The position numbers and the translations under genes are program-made. The notes under the pieces are model-generated. The model made no database searches. It was not told the origin of the DNA and was given only the letters and a program-made list of their open reading frames with translations. A stretch of DNA of 64,000 nt from Taeniopygia guttata (taxonomy: Eukaryota; Chordata; Aves; Passeriformes; Estrildidae), in NCBI RefSeq assembly GCF_048771995.1, contig NC_133030.1:41540001-41604000 (forward strand). The letters run 5' to 3'. Position 1 is the stretch's first letter; the number at the start of each line of letters is the position of its first letter. Positions 38,370 to 49,600 of this stretch are shown piece after piece.

Positions 38370-39165
38370 CCCTGGCGCCGGCCCCGGCCCCGGGCGGCGG
38401 CCCCGGCCTGGCCTGCGGCTCCTGCGACACAAACAACAACATCAATGACACGGCGCGGGGGGGCGGGCGCCGGCCGGGACGCGCCTGCTGCCGGGACGCA
38501 CCACCCGTGCCGCCGCCGGCGGGGGGAGACGAAGGGGCGGAGCGGCCGCTACCACCGCCCGGTACGGCGGGGAGAGGTGGGCCGGACCACCCAGCCCTGA
38601 AGACAGCGCGTGAAGGAATTCACCGCCGGGCCGCGCTCTGTTTCTGCGGGGCGGCCGGAGCCACCGCGGCGGAGGGAGGAGGGTTCCCCCCGCGGGGAAA
38701 ATGGAACGTGCCGGCGGTGGACTGGAGGCGGAGCCGGCGCGCCCGCCCCGCGGGGGACGTTGGCCGTGCACCCCCCCCCTCCCCGAGCCGGCGGCGCGGC
38801 CCCCCCGCTCCCCGCCCTGCTCCCAACGCAGTGCGGCGGAGGCTCCTGCCCGGGGCGCGGCCCGGGACCGCGGCCCCTGCGGGCTCCACAGGGGGAGCGC
38901 CGGCCGCTGCAGGGGGGCAGGCGCGGGACGGCCCCCGCCAGGCGCGCCCGGTGTTTAGGAAAACTTGGGAAGGGTGTCTGGTGATGTCTGGTGGCGGCGG
39001 CGCCGAGGCCCGTATGGGACCGCACGTACGCCTTTGAGCCAGCAAAATTACCTCAGCAGCATTCCTGCCGCTGCCGCGGGAAACGCGCTGACTACGCAGG
39101 AAAGGTGGAGCGCGGCAGTCCGACCTGTGACAGAACCGGCTGCGAGCCTGGGGGGATACAGGAGA
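37745..39165. promoter_or_regulatory. FBXO33: CpG island / FBXO33 promoter and first exon
   Basis: About 1.4 kb of dense GC and CpG covers FBXO33 exon 1 and the sequence upstream, in sharp contrast to the AT-rich flanks. There is no obvious TATA box at a useful distance, as is usual for a housekeeping-type promoter. The exact transcription start cannot be read from sequence. Confidence 0.85.
37951..38369 (-). CDS. FBXO33: FBXO33 exon 1 (F-box)
   Basis: Very GC-rich. Encodes the F-box, then LEFLMRKCGWFVRELRVQFS, a Gly/Ala-rich loop and LLRTYLELVLCVLSSVRNN. The donor AACAG|gtaccg splits an Arg codon. ATG at 38369 is the first ATG in the F-box frame; an upstream ATG at 38442 is in another frame. 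A non-ATG start further upstream cannot be excluded. Confidence 0.88.
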
Positions 39166-42120
39166 AAATGCTCCAAATCTTAGTACTCTCACTTTCTTAA
39201 ATCTCACGCGGTTTTATAACGCCCGTATCAACATCCGCTGTAGGTGTGTAAGGGTGACTTCTGTACATACAGAGTTTTGAGAGAATTTAAAAGTCTGTTA
39301 CGTGCTGATGCTGTAAAGGCTGAACAACAAAGTGATGATAATTGCATACATTTTTATAATTAAAAAAACCCAAACTTACCGAAATAAAATTGAGTACTGC
39401 CAGTATCTTGGAATAATGGACACAGTTTCTGTAACAACTTTATATACGAGTGTTCAGAAATGTATACACAAAATAATAAAATATGTGTTAATAGAAATGA
39501 AGTCTAGACTCCTCTGGGTACAGAGTAAGCACACATTATAACCAGATTCGTTAGCAACCAAATCTAAACCACCACTCTCCCTTTACTCCATGACTAGCCG
39601 TTTTTGCTGTCTCACAGCAGGGGTGAAAAAACAACATCTCTTATCTTTTCTTGCAGCTGATCCTGGGGGAAATGTGTATTCCATTTCCCCTTGATTGGAG
39701 AAAAGGAGCCTGTAGAGGCAGATGTTACTATGAAAGTAAGACTACAGGAAATTCCCAGTCAGTTCTCTCATCAGGGACCAGAACTACTTCACACACCTGC
39801 ACAAGTGATTTGAACCAGCATAAACAACTCAGGTAAGTGCTGTGCTAGTCCCACTGCAGATTCCACCAAAATTCCCCAGGCAGTCAAGATGCAAGTTCTG
39901 AAGCAGCCAAACTCATCTGGCCTAGAAGGATGCAAATGAAAGGAACTTATGCGCCTACATGTCTCCATATTTTAATATCTAGTCAACAATTCCCCATTGT
40001 TGAGCTGGTGATGAGTCAAAGGACTTCCAAGATTACTGAGTATCTTAATATAAAACAGCATCAAGCTTTGTGATTCAGTTCCTTTGGATTACCAAAGCAG
40101 CATCAAGAAAAGTTGGTTTATGAAATTAGTAGTTCTGCATTTATTGTTACTTTTGTTGGATTATATTGGATCAGTAATACAATAGCATGCTGTGTTAGGG
40201 AAACTTTCCTGTCTACTCTGGCAGTCACACTCCCACTACCTAAGTTGGGACCGAAATCCCTTCCCAGTGAGTAGCTCCAGTGAGCCTGACTTCCCACACA
40301 CCCTCATACTCACACAGTCAGACAAGGTTTCCTTACCATCTCAATGCCAGGTTTCCCATAGCAGAGTCTCACTGGTTCCGATCCTTAAAATAATTCAATC
40401 TTGATGAAATAACTAAACAACAGCTTGAACTGGGACCCCAAACAAAGGAAACCCTGGGTTCTTATACCCTCACAGTCTAAGCATGGGAATGTTTGGGGGT
40501 CCTTGGCTCCTGCCATGTCTCTGAGTGTCTGGTCACCTGGTTGGGCCACAGGCCCCTGAGCTTGTCAAAGGGTTGGCAGTTCACAGCCTCTTGCCTCGGA
40601 CTCCAGTCATCCAGAGAGCTCAATCTGCAGCTTACACTGCAGCTGCAAACCAAGCTACCTGCACTGAATATATTCCTCAACAGTACAGTGAAATGGTTTT
40701 TTACTGTTACTGCTGCATGGCCATTTAATGAGCTCCAGCTTTTTGTGTTTAAAAATTCAGTCTCAGAAGCTATTACTTTCAGTTTTTCAGGCTTAAATAG
40801 ATGAATCTGTCTAAAGCTTCAGGGCACCACAACTGTGGATGAGTGGTCCAATATGATAAATGCCAGACTTTCTAGGTTCCCTGATAGAATCCATCTGCAG
40901 GGTCAGTATGGCAGGCCCAGTCTCTGAGGCTGTTGATTCTGGGTGTTGAATCAGTTTTCCCTGCCTTGTACAGCAGAAATGTGCTTCAGTTTGACTGAAA
41001 ATTGATTTCACAATGCAGGCTTTTGTTAGTATTAATGCAATGCCTGCAAGTGGATGGGATAATTACCTCAGAAAAAGACAAGCATCTAATTTGCTTGCAG
41101 ACTTTATGGAGCTACCAGGTGACTCCAGCAGGTAGCTGGTCAATAGTCTTTTTGCTGAAGCACTAGGCTGTCAGTATGATTCTTCCATTAAGCCACTCAC
41201 TGAACATTTAAAGCTGAGGGAGATAACTGCAAATCTTTATGCTGCAAATCAAATTTTCAAATGTTCTGAAAAGTAGTGAAGCCATATTGCACATCTTGGA
41301 GGGGCTGGAAAAAAAAACCAAAAAACATTCCGAAGTAGTTCTAGGCAAGAGATGACAGCCATTTACCAAGAAGTGACCACAGGTTTTTTCACAGTCCACG
41401 GTGGATCAGAAGAGGCTGTGCTCTGAGGGACCCTCAGGAAACCTGATTTTGCTACCCTTGACAGCTGCTGTTGCATTACTTCCCTCTCACCAGCGTTTTC
41501 ACTGCCTATCAGCACCGCACCAGGAGTGTGCCACGAGCAGCTATGCTGGCATGGAATCACATATGGCTTCGAAGCTACGGGCTAGCCATAACCGAGTTAA
41601 AGTTTACAGGACCTGAAGGTCACTGATTCAGCTGCTAATGTAAAGACCAGAGGCTGCCAACTTCTTCAGGCGCTGGTCACATACAGATAAAGAACTAAAA
41701 CTAAAGTGCAAGGTTCCTAAATTACTCAGTCCTTTCTTATTTTATTAGGTACATTGCAAAGACATGTATGTCTCTGGAATTACTAACTTGGTATATGTTT
41801 TTTGTGAGCTACAGTGAACTCTTGGAGTTTTCCATCACCAGCTGGTGATGGAAACAGACAAAGCAGAAAGTCAGAGCAAAGCAGAAACAAAGTATTAGTA
41901 GGAAACCACATGTGGTGTTTCCACATGTGCTGTAACAAACTGGGATAATGCGTCTTCAGTGTTGATTTATGTAGAAAAAAGAAGCTCGGCAGACTGAACG
42001 TTTCCATAAGGTTCCGGCATAATGTTCACCTGTACAGTAACAATCCTTATAAAAATGGTTTACTTGAAGAGGAATCAGGCTACAGCTAAAGACCGCAGTC
42101 CTGGTAACGTTTCCAGCAGA
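39166..42120. other. Divergent intergenic region FBXO33/ZNF410
   Basis: About 3 kb between the two CpG islands. It holds no recognisable protein gene, only one exon-like block at 39657-39832 with good splice signals. Confidence 0.5.
39657..39832 (+). other. Orphan exon-like block (possible ncRNA or alternative 5' exon)
   Basis: A pyrimidine-rich tract ending in TTGCAG precedes 39657 and a strong donor AG|gtaagt follows 39832. One frame is open through all 176 nt but resembles no protein I know. It could belong to a transcript divergent from the FBXO33 promoter or to an upstream ZNF410 5' exon, or it could be chance. Confidence 0.25.
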
Positions 42121-42690
42121 ACCGGGAAAAACCCCAAGCACCGAGCCGCTCTCTCTTTTCGGGGGCGATGGAAGCAGCCGGCAGCGGGCGGCAGCGCCGC
42201 CCCGCCCCGAGCCGCGCGGTATTTCCGGCCGGGCTCGTCACGTCCGGGCGGCGGAGATGCCGGTAAGGTGGGTGCCGGGGGTGCTTCGGCCGCTCCTGCG
42301 GGACTTGCTGACCCCTGTGGGGCGCGGGAGCCCAGCGAGCCGCGGAGCGCGGGGGACGCTCCGGCCCTGCTGTTCTTCCTGTCCCCGCTGCCGGGGCCGC
42401 CCCTCACGGCTGCGGCCGGACCCGCGCCCTGGGGCGGGTGGCACCTGCCCCGCCGGGCCTCGGCGCTCCGCCCTGCCCCCGATCCTCCCCGGCCTGCGCC
42501 GGGCTCCTCCCGGCCGGGGCGTGGGCAGCCGGGCCTGGCGGCGCTGGCCCTTGTCCCCGTGGGTCACTCGGGGCCCGCCCTGCCGGGTACGGGCGGACAG
42601 GGCAGCGGGTGGGCGCGGGAGGATGGCCGGGCCCGGGCCCGCTGCGTGCGGAGGGCTCGGTCACTGCGCTCGCTGTGTGTGGTGTCTTGC
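42120..42690. promoter_or_regulatory. ZNF410: CpG island / ZNF410 promoter
   Basis: A compact CpG island begins about 110 bp before the inferred first exon. Visible elements are a GC box (CCCCGCCCC, about 42200-42208), an ETS-type TTTCCGG (42222-42228) and GTCACGTC near 42238. No TATA box is seen. Sites are inferred from motif match only. Confidence 0.8.
42235..42262 (+). other. ZNF410: ZNF410 non-coding first exon (3' end)
   Basis: The donor CCG|gtaagg at 42262/42263 sits just downstream of the promoter motifs. The 5' boundary is approximate. The exon ends in ATGCCG, so an upstream start codon lies directly at the splice junction. Confidence 0.5.
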
Positions 42691-43518
42691 ACCTGTACGG
42701 CAAGTGAAGCTCTGTGCTGCTGTCAGAGTGTGAGAGGAAGGCTTTTAGGTTATTTTTTTAAGCTGATCCAGCTGATTCTCGTTACTTTTTAACGTAGTAG
42801 ATTGGTAGTTGTGTTGGGAAGGGGAAAAACCTGTATGTAGTTCACATTTTTCTCCCATCAGTACTGTCTGTTTTCCCAGCAGGCAAGAAAAGCTTGTTCT
42901 CCTGTTCCCCTTTTAGGACAAGCATCACATGGGTATTTATGAAATAAGTTCTATTTATCTGGGCTCATCAAGAAATTAAATTTCTGATTCTGTGAAATAT
43001 CTCGACTGACAGGAAGAACTGATCTTTCCTGCTGACAGGTTGTTTGTATATGGCTCCTTTTTATCAGTCATTTGGATAATTCCACTGTGTCGTGGGCTGG
43101 GAATTCAGCTTCCTCATATCTTCAATACTTTATGTGATTTGCAGTTGATCCCATAAGTTTCCAGAACAAACAAGGCAATTATCCATTAAAAATTAGTGAT
43201 TGCAAACAAAATATGGTAAATAACATAGTGAAATTAATTTTTAAAGGCTATTTTGTTGATTCAGTAAAAACAGAAATCCAGAAACCTCAGTTAATGAATT
43301 TTACTGATACCTCAATGTATATTTTACAGTTGCATCAACACGTTCACTTCTTTTTGCTTTGCGCTTGTTTTTCAGTTCCTCTTTCTTTGTTTCCTTTTTT
43401 GTTGTTTTAGGTTAAATTAATTATTTCCGCAGCAGAGCTTCTTGCAGAAGGACCACCACACTGGTTTGCACTTAGGAAAATATGAACATAAACAGGGAGT
43501 GTTGTCCTCTCTGAACTT

Positions 43519-43552
43519 AAAAAAAAAAAAAAAAAAAAAAAATTAAAAAAAA
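43519..43552. repeat. Poly-A tract
   Basis: About 24 A, then TT, then 8 A, ending roughly 45 bp before the ZNF410 start codon. It may be a relic of a retroposed A-tail or a slippage-prone run. Confidence 0.9.
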
Positions 43553-43598
43553 TCTGTGCCTTGTTGAGAACAGCTGCAGGAGTTGGACACTTGAATCA

Positions 43599-43631
43599 AT
43601 GTTATCGGATGAGTTAGAATCCAAACCTGAG
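43599..43631 (+). CDS. ZNF410: ZNF410 first coding exon
   Basis: Encodes MLSDELESKPE, identical to the human start as recalled, with donor GAG|gtgagc. The exon's 5' boundary is uncertain: AG acceptors lie at 43409-43410 (best pyrimidine tract), 43445-43446 and 43578-43579 (weak tract, just after a poly-A run). Confidence 0.9.
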
Positions 43632-46600
43632 GTGAGCAATTATGAACTGAGTTTGGTTCCCAGGAACGTTTATAGGCAACACTTAGAGCTCATGAGTTAC
43701 TCAGATTGCTGCTTACATACTAATTTTCCAAGTGTTTTCAGTGACATTTGCTAATGCTTCCGTGCTTTGATTTGAATGGTAAAAAATTAGAAAATATTGC
43801 AAGTTTCTTTCACCTCCTTTCAAGTATCAGCCAATATTCTTGCCTGTTCTCAGATTACATATTTTTCCACTATTACAGCACTCTTTTGTTATGAGAATAA
43901 AATAAATTAACGAATTGACTATTTCTTTCCGTCAAACCAAATTGACTCTACTTGGTTTTGGACAATCTGGATTATTTTATCAGCATCAGCCAGTCCTGTT
44001 CTTCAAAGTACTCCTGTTTCCATTAAGCAGTTGGCAGAAGTGGTAGGCAGCAGCACACAGGGGATCCCAGTTGCTCGGTGTGAAGCTGCTGGACTGTTCC
44101 AGGTTCAACTGGGCATGAATTGCAGGGACGTTTGTGTATGCACAGCTGGCCACAACCACAGGTAAAACATGAACATACACATTATGCGCAGGGAAAGCAT
44201 GAACAGCCATGGTTTGCTATAGCTGTATTGGCTGTATAGTGGGCTATAGCTGTACCCTCATTACTTGACTCTCATGCATACTCACATTCTCATGGTCTCT
44301 GCCAGGCCTGCAGTTCTGTCCAGAGCCAGGGCTTTTAAGCCACTTTCTGGCTGGAATATTTTTTGGGTTTTTTTTTTTTTTTTTCCCTAGACTGTGGTAG
44401 CCTCCTACTTGTAGTAAACTAGAAGCTCACTAGCAGTGGACTCACTTGTGAGTAGAATATTTAGGAATGTCTTTGGTAATTAGATAGGAGGGGACTGCAG
44501 TGATCAGGCACAGCAATGTATTGACTAGCAGCCAGCAAACATATGTTTGGAGTCTCTTCTCTCCCCCCTACACCTGGTTCTTCATTTATCTGCCTTGAGT
44601 CCTCCTGTGATCCTCCTCCTACACACAGCATAATAAACTTAACACATCCTGCTGTCCTTGTTATATTGGATAGTAAGTTGGTCTGTTCTATGAGACCCTT
44701 TCTGATAAGCCATAATAGCTTTTTTCCTTAGTTAAAATTTCTGGTTGAACGTTTACAAGATGGCACTCTAACAGTGGCTCACTGTTGCTGAGAAGTTCTG
44801 GGCTTTGTTACTCTTACCTGTAGTGTGCTAGCTACAAGTGTCTGCAATTTGTTACACTCAACACCACCACCACCACCTGCTGCCTCTCCTATTTCTTAAC
44901 TCATTTTTCAGGTTGAATGGCCATTAGTTATCTCTCTGTTCATTTCCCCACTTGAAGGTGCAGGGGTTGTTATCACTTGGTATTCTTGCTTTTCGTGGTT
45001 CTCAGCTTTACCTCTGCAGATGGCTAATATCCTAGAGCAGAGGACATAGTACAGCTATGAAATATGTTTTGGGGAAGTTTGTAAGACTTAATTGAATGGT
45101 TTTTAAGTCTTGTTTCTATCCCTATAAGCAATACAGTATGTATCTGAAACTGGTACTCTAAAAAGAATGACAATTACATACTGGTAATGCATTACAGCTC
45201 ATGTGATGTGTTAAGGCATTTGTTTCTTAATAAAGCAGCCAAAGCCCTTCCAATCACACTGTTCAGGAAAAGTAGCTGCAAATTCATAGCAGCTCTGAGT
45301 AGTCTCAGCACAATCTGCAAAGTGTTCCTCTCTCTTGCCTCAATATTCTTCTGAGTTCTGAATGATAAGGTGGGAGGGCTTTGTTACTTTTGTCTGTGAG
45401 TGGGTGGGTTCCCTTAGATTATTTCTGACAGCCAAGGACCAGGACAGTTGGAATGCTCATTCCTCAAGTAAGAGCTGTAATTGGGCCTTGTCTTTTCTCG
45501 ACATGAATAAGGTATTTATTAATTAGGCTTGTTTGCATAGTAGTCCTATTTCCTCATGGCAGAGTTGCATTTCCTTCCCAGCGAGCCCATAATAAAAGTT
45601 AGCTGTTTATTCTCCAGAAGAAACAGGCCTGGTAAATAAAAAAAGTTATAGTGGATGTTGCAGAGGGCATCCTTTCTGTAGATGCTGTCTTCTAAACTAT
45701 GTTCCTCAATCTTGATCGAGGCTATTTTATACTAAAAATTTTGATTCATTTCCATATATACTACACTTTTGTTTTAGTTCTGATTATGAAACTTGGGTGT
45801 TAAGTTAGTTTCACATCAAAGCAATAGAAAATAGTACTGGTAGATACTCTTTTTACACTTTTCCCAAATAGCAGTTCAAATGTCTCTGAAAGTAAATAAT
45901 GATTTTACATCCTCTAGTGAGGCATGGCATCACACCACAAATTCTTATAACCACAGATGTTTTTTCATATACCCTACCATGTGAGACATATATTAAGAGC
46001 TAGCTGTATTTCTGTGACATGTGGATAATAACAATCAAAGCACTATGTCTCTATTGCATAGGCTTCTTTGCTCCTGGCTTTATCCATAAGAAGCCACCAA
46101 CATACCATTAAATATTTAATGCTTGAGTAGAGGTGAATCCTCCTTTCATAGAAAGTTACAAAGTTGCTTGGAGACTATTGTATGAACAGATGGATCTGCT
46201 TTTTCTTCTGGACTCCCTGCCCCCAAAGCTATGTAACTATCATTCCTCATGGAACTGCTAAGATTTGCATTTTGCATGCTTTAAGCCTTCAAGGTGATTT
46301 ATTACACTTGCATGTATTTCCAGTCACCTCCACCATACTGGTCCAGTGCAGGGTGCTTTCTGCTCTTGGGGTAACTCTTAGCACAATTAAATGAGTTATA
46401 ACTCTGTTCTGTAAATGGAGTTAGTTATTGAAAAGGGGGTGAAGAGAGGTATTTTAGCCTCTCCTTTCTCTCCTCCTCAGTGCCTCACAAGGAGAGACGA
46501 TTGTGATTTAATTAGTTTCCCAGAGGGTGTATGGGAGGAGGACATCCCACTTCCTAGGTAACAAGCCTTCTGCCCTGCACACCCTTCAGCTCCAGCCCGT

Positions 46601-49600
46601 CCTTTCTCCTCCCCCTCTACTCAATTTTCTTTTGACCTCTTTATTTTGTTGTGGTCTACTGGTTAAATTTAGAACAGGAATGGTTTTGATTAAAGACATG
46701 GTTGCTCTGGGAATCTAGTCTAGTTCTCCAGCTGTCTAGTGGGAGGATAGATCTGAGGTTCTGGAGAACCTTCTTACCCTGTCCCTCCCAGCAACCCCTA
46801 CTTCAGCTATAGCAGCTGCCTGACACTTCTTGGCTTTTGAATCACCTATTATGGGACAAACTTGAGATGATGCATCCCAGGTGGCCATATCATCATTTGT
46901 TTCTGGTTTGGTTGTTTGTGGGGTTTTTTGGTTTTGTTTTGTGTTTTTCTTTTTTTGTTTTGTTTTTTGTTTCTTTGTTTTGGTTTGAGGGTTTTTTTTG
47001 GGTCTTTTGGGTTTTTTATTTCGTTAAGGATTTCTAGTAGAGATTCTCAGTTCTTTAAACAGTTTTTTGGTTGTTGTTTGTTGTAGGTTTTTTTTTTTTC
47101 CCCTCTCAGGTCAGGGACATTATTCAAGTCTCTTGGTAATGCAAGCATTCTGCATTGCTTGCAGTGATAGAACCTGGCATAATCCTGTCCAACCATTTCT
47201 TGTTGACCAGCAGTGATAACAAGTATCTGCTTAGTGACAACAGCCAAGAAATATTTTACATTTTTTAATACATCCAATGTCTGTATTATTTACAGGATTT
47301 TCAGTTATGTGACATTTCAGCTGAAGTAGTTAAAGGAGGGTATATTCAAGAAGGTGATATGGCAGAGCAAAAATAAAATCCTTTATATCAAGATGCACTT
47401 CAACTTTGCCCTCCAAGGATTATGGGTTCTCTCGGTATGATTCACGTCTGTCCCATAAAGTTTGAATCTCTTAAGTCAAGGATATCTTTTTGCAATATTA
47501 AGATTTATTTCAAATTCCATGGGATGTCTTAGCTTATAGAGTAAATCCACCTCACACCTCTTACTGTTCCTTCGGTATTCTCTTAATATTCTGTGCATTC
47601 AATTTCCCTAACTACAACTATTCTAGTGTCCCAAGATGACCTGTCTGCTTTGCTTACAAATTCTAGCACTTCAATCATAGTGGATAAGTCTCTTCCCTAT
47701 GTAGGGATTCTACAGTCACCATCTCAGGAATATTTACAGCCCATTTGGGACCTGTTTGTGATGCCAGATGTTTTTTGGTTATGGGATCTGTCAAACTGTA
47801 TAACCTAGGAGGTTCCTGCCTTCCTAGTCTTTCAGACATGAGACCACCAGCCTGTTCCCAGGTGCACACAGAAATGCACCTGGGCCTGAACTGCCAAAAT
47901 ATGCCTGTGCACACACAGACAGTACAGACATTATGGCTGTGGCAGGATAGGGCTTTTACCAGCACACTCAAACACAAATGGCATTCCCCTGGAAAAGAAA
48001 GGTCACAAATGGCCTGATCCTGTTCCTGCTTATCAGGTAAAAAGGTTTGACATTTACTGGCATATCACACATGTCCTCCCTTGGCTGACATGCATACTTG
48101 TGGTTGTTTATCTGTCCACTCTTTGCCAAACCTCGAGTCCTTCCATTATCTATATCCAGGCCTTGGGTTTTTAGATTCAGCTTCTGGCCAGGATCTTGGG
48201 TATCCAGATTGTGTTTTTCTCTATTTCACAGGCTATGCAAAAGTGAATTTAATCAAATGAATGTACTCAGAAACCATTTAGGAGCAGAAAGCATTAGAGA
48301 GGATGAGGTAGACTCCAGTGGTGATGCAGGGCAGCAGCCTGCTAATGTGGTAACCAGTATTATCCCAAATCCCCTTTCTGTTCCCAGTAGTTGTTTCTCT
48401 CCTATCTACCTTGATCCCTCCATTTCCTTGCCTTTGATCCTTCCCCTAAATATCCATAAGTTTCTCACAGTCCCACAATTTCCACTCAAGGTACCTTGAT
48501 ATGTTTTACCCAGTCCCAGAATTTCCCCCATGTCCCATAGGAAGTTTGCTCTTGCAGATGAGATACGGGTTCTGGTAGCCCAAGATTACATTGTTCCTAT
48601 TCCTTACAAAGTTTCTGGTTGAATTTTTTTCAAGATCACACTCAAGTTATTCCTGTACTGGCCCGTCCATCAGTGTCCTAGGAGTTCTGGATATTTTTAC
48701 CCTTTCCTATCTGCAGTTTGCTAGCGTTTGTTAGTGTTTGTGTATCTGTGCATTTAATGTATAACCTATTCTTTCATAGATTTCTGTGCTGAATAGCCAA
48801 TTACCAGATACCCTTATAATTTCCTATTTACTTTCAGCTGCAAAACCATATTGCAAGAAGCTTGGGACAGCAAGACACAATGTTTCTAATGAGTTTTTTA
48901 TTTTTTTTTTATTCAACTTGCTGTAGTTTGTAGTCCACAAAGATATTCAATGATTTTGAACAGGAAAGTTTAGGAAAAATCTGTCAAGATAAAACTAACA
49001 TGAAAACTTTTTATTTTGTCTGAATTATTTGAGTTGAGGATTGGTTTGCTTTAGTTTATGTGAAGGGTTGAGGTTTTTTTACTTCACATTTTAATAATGG
49101 GCATGATTCATGTTGGTTTGTTTCCTTCTGCATTTTTTGCCCTCTCATAATTCTCTGTACTAGTTTGTCATTACTTTACAAAGCAAATTAAAAGGAACTT
49201 ATTTCTTCTGAACATCTGTTTCTGGTTGTTGCATTTTGCTTTTCTCTAGTGGCTTAATGTTGCTATGTTGAAGTGGAAGGTTTGAAGCAAAGCTTTCTTC
49301 TTGAAGGAGGCAAGTTTCATTTAGGTCTTTTTGTATAAAAATAGGCAAGTCCATAAAACAGGTGTTTCATGGTGGAGTAAGAAGCAGTAGGGCTCATCAG
49401 CATGAGAGACAATCTAATAATTTAGATCTATGTTAGTGCTCACAGTTTAGTCTCTACTTCTTCTTTCTGGTTACCTTGCACATTATTCCTAACTCTCTTT
49501 TTACTTCCCTTTCTTCTATTTTTAAAATCCTTAATTAGAATGCATGGCCCTGGGGAGGAGACTGTCTCTTATTGCCTATGTATTTTTTTTGACAACATAA

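Noticed and set aside
37731-39207. Several long open frames on both strands of the FBXO33 CpG island (up to 289 codons)
   Set aside because: Stop codons are AT-rich, so GC-rich DNA is open in every frame. Only the F-box frame shows a domain and a splice-phase match.
42022-42792. Long open frames on both strands over the ZNF410 CpG island (up to 256 codons)
   Set aside because: Same composition effect; sequences are Pro/Gly/Arg/Ala-rich with no domain.
46837-47037. Phe/Leu-rich hydrophobic open frame resembling a membrane protein
   Set aside because: It is translation of the T/G-rich low-complexity tract.
48098-48499. 133-codon plus-strand frame in the ZNF410 intron
   Set aside because: It overlaps the LTR-like fragment and has no retroviral or host protein motif.
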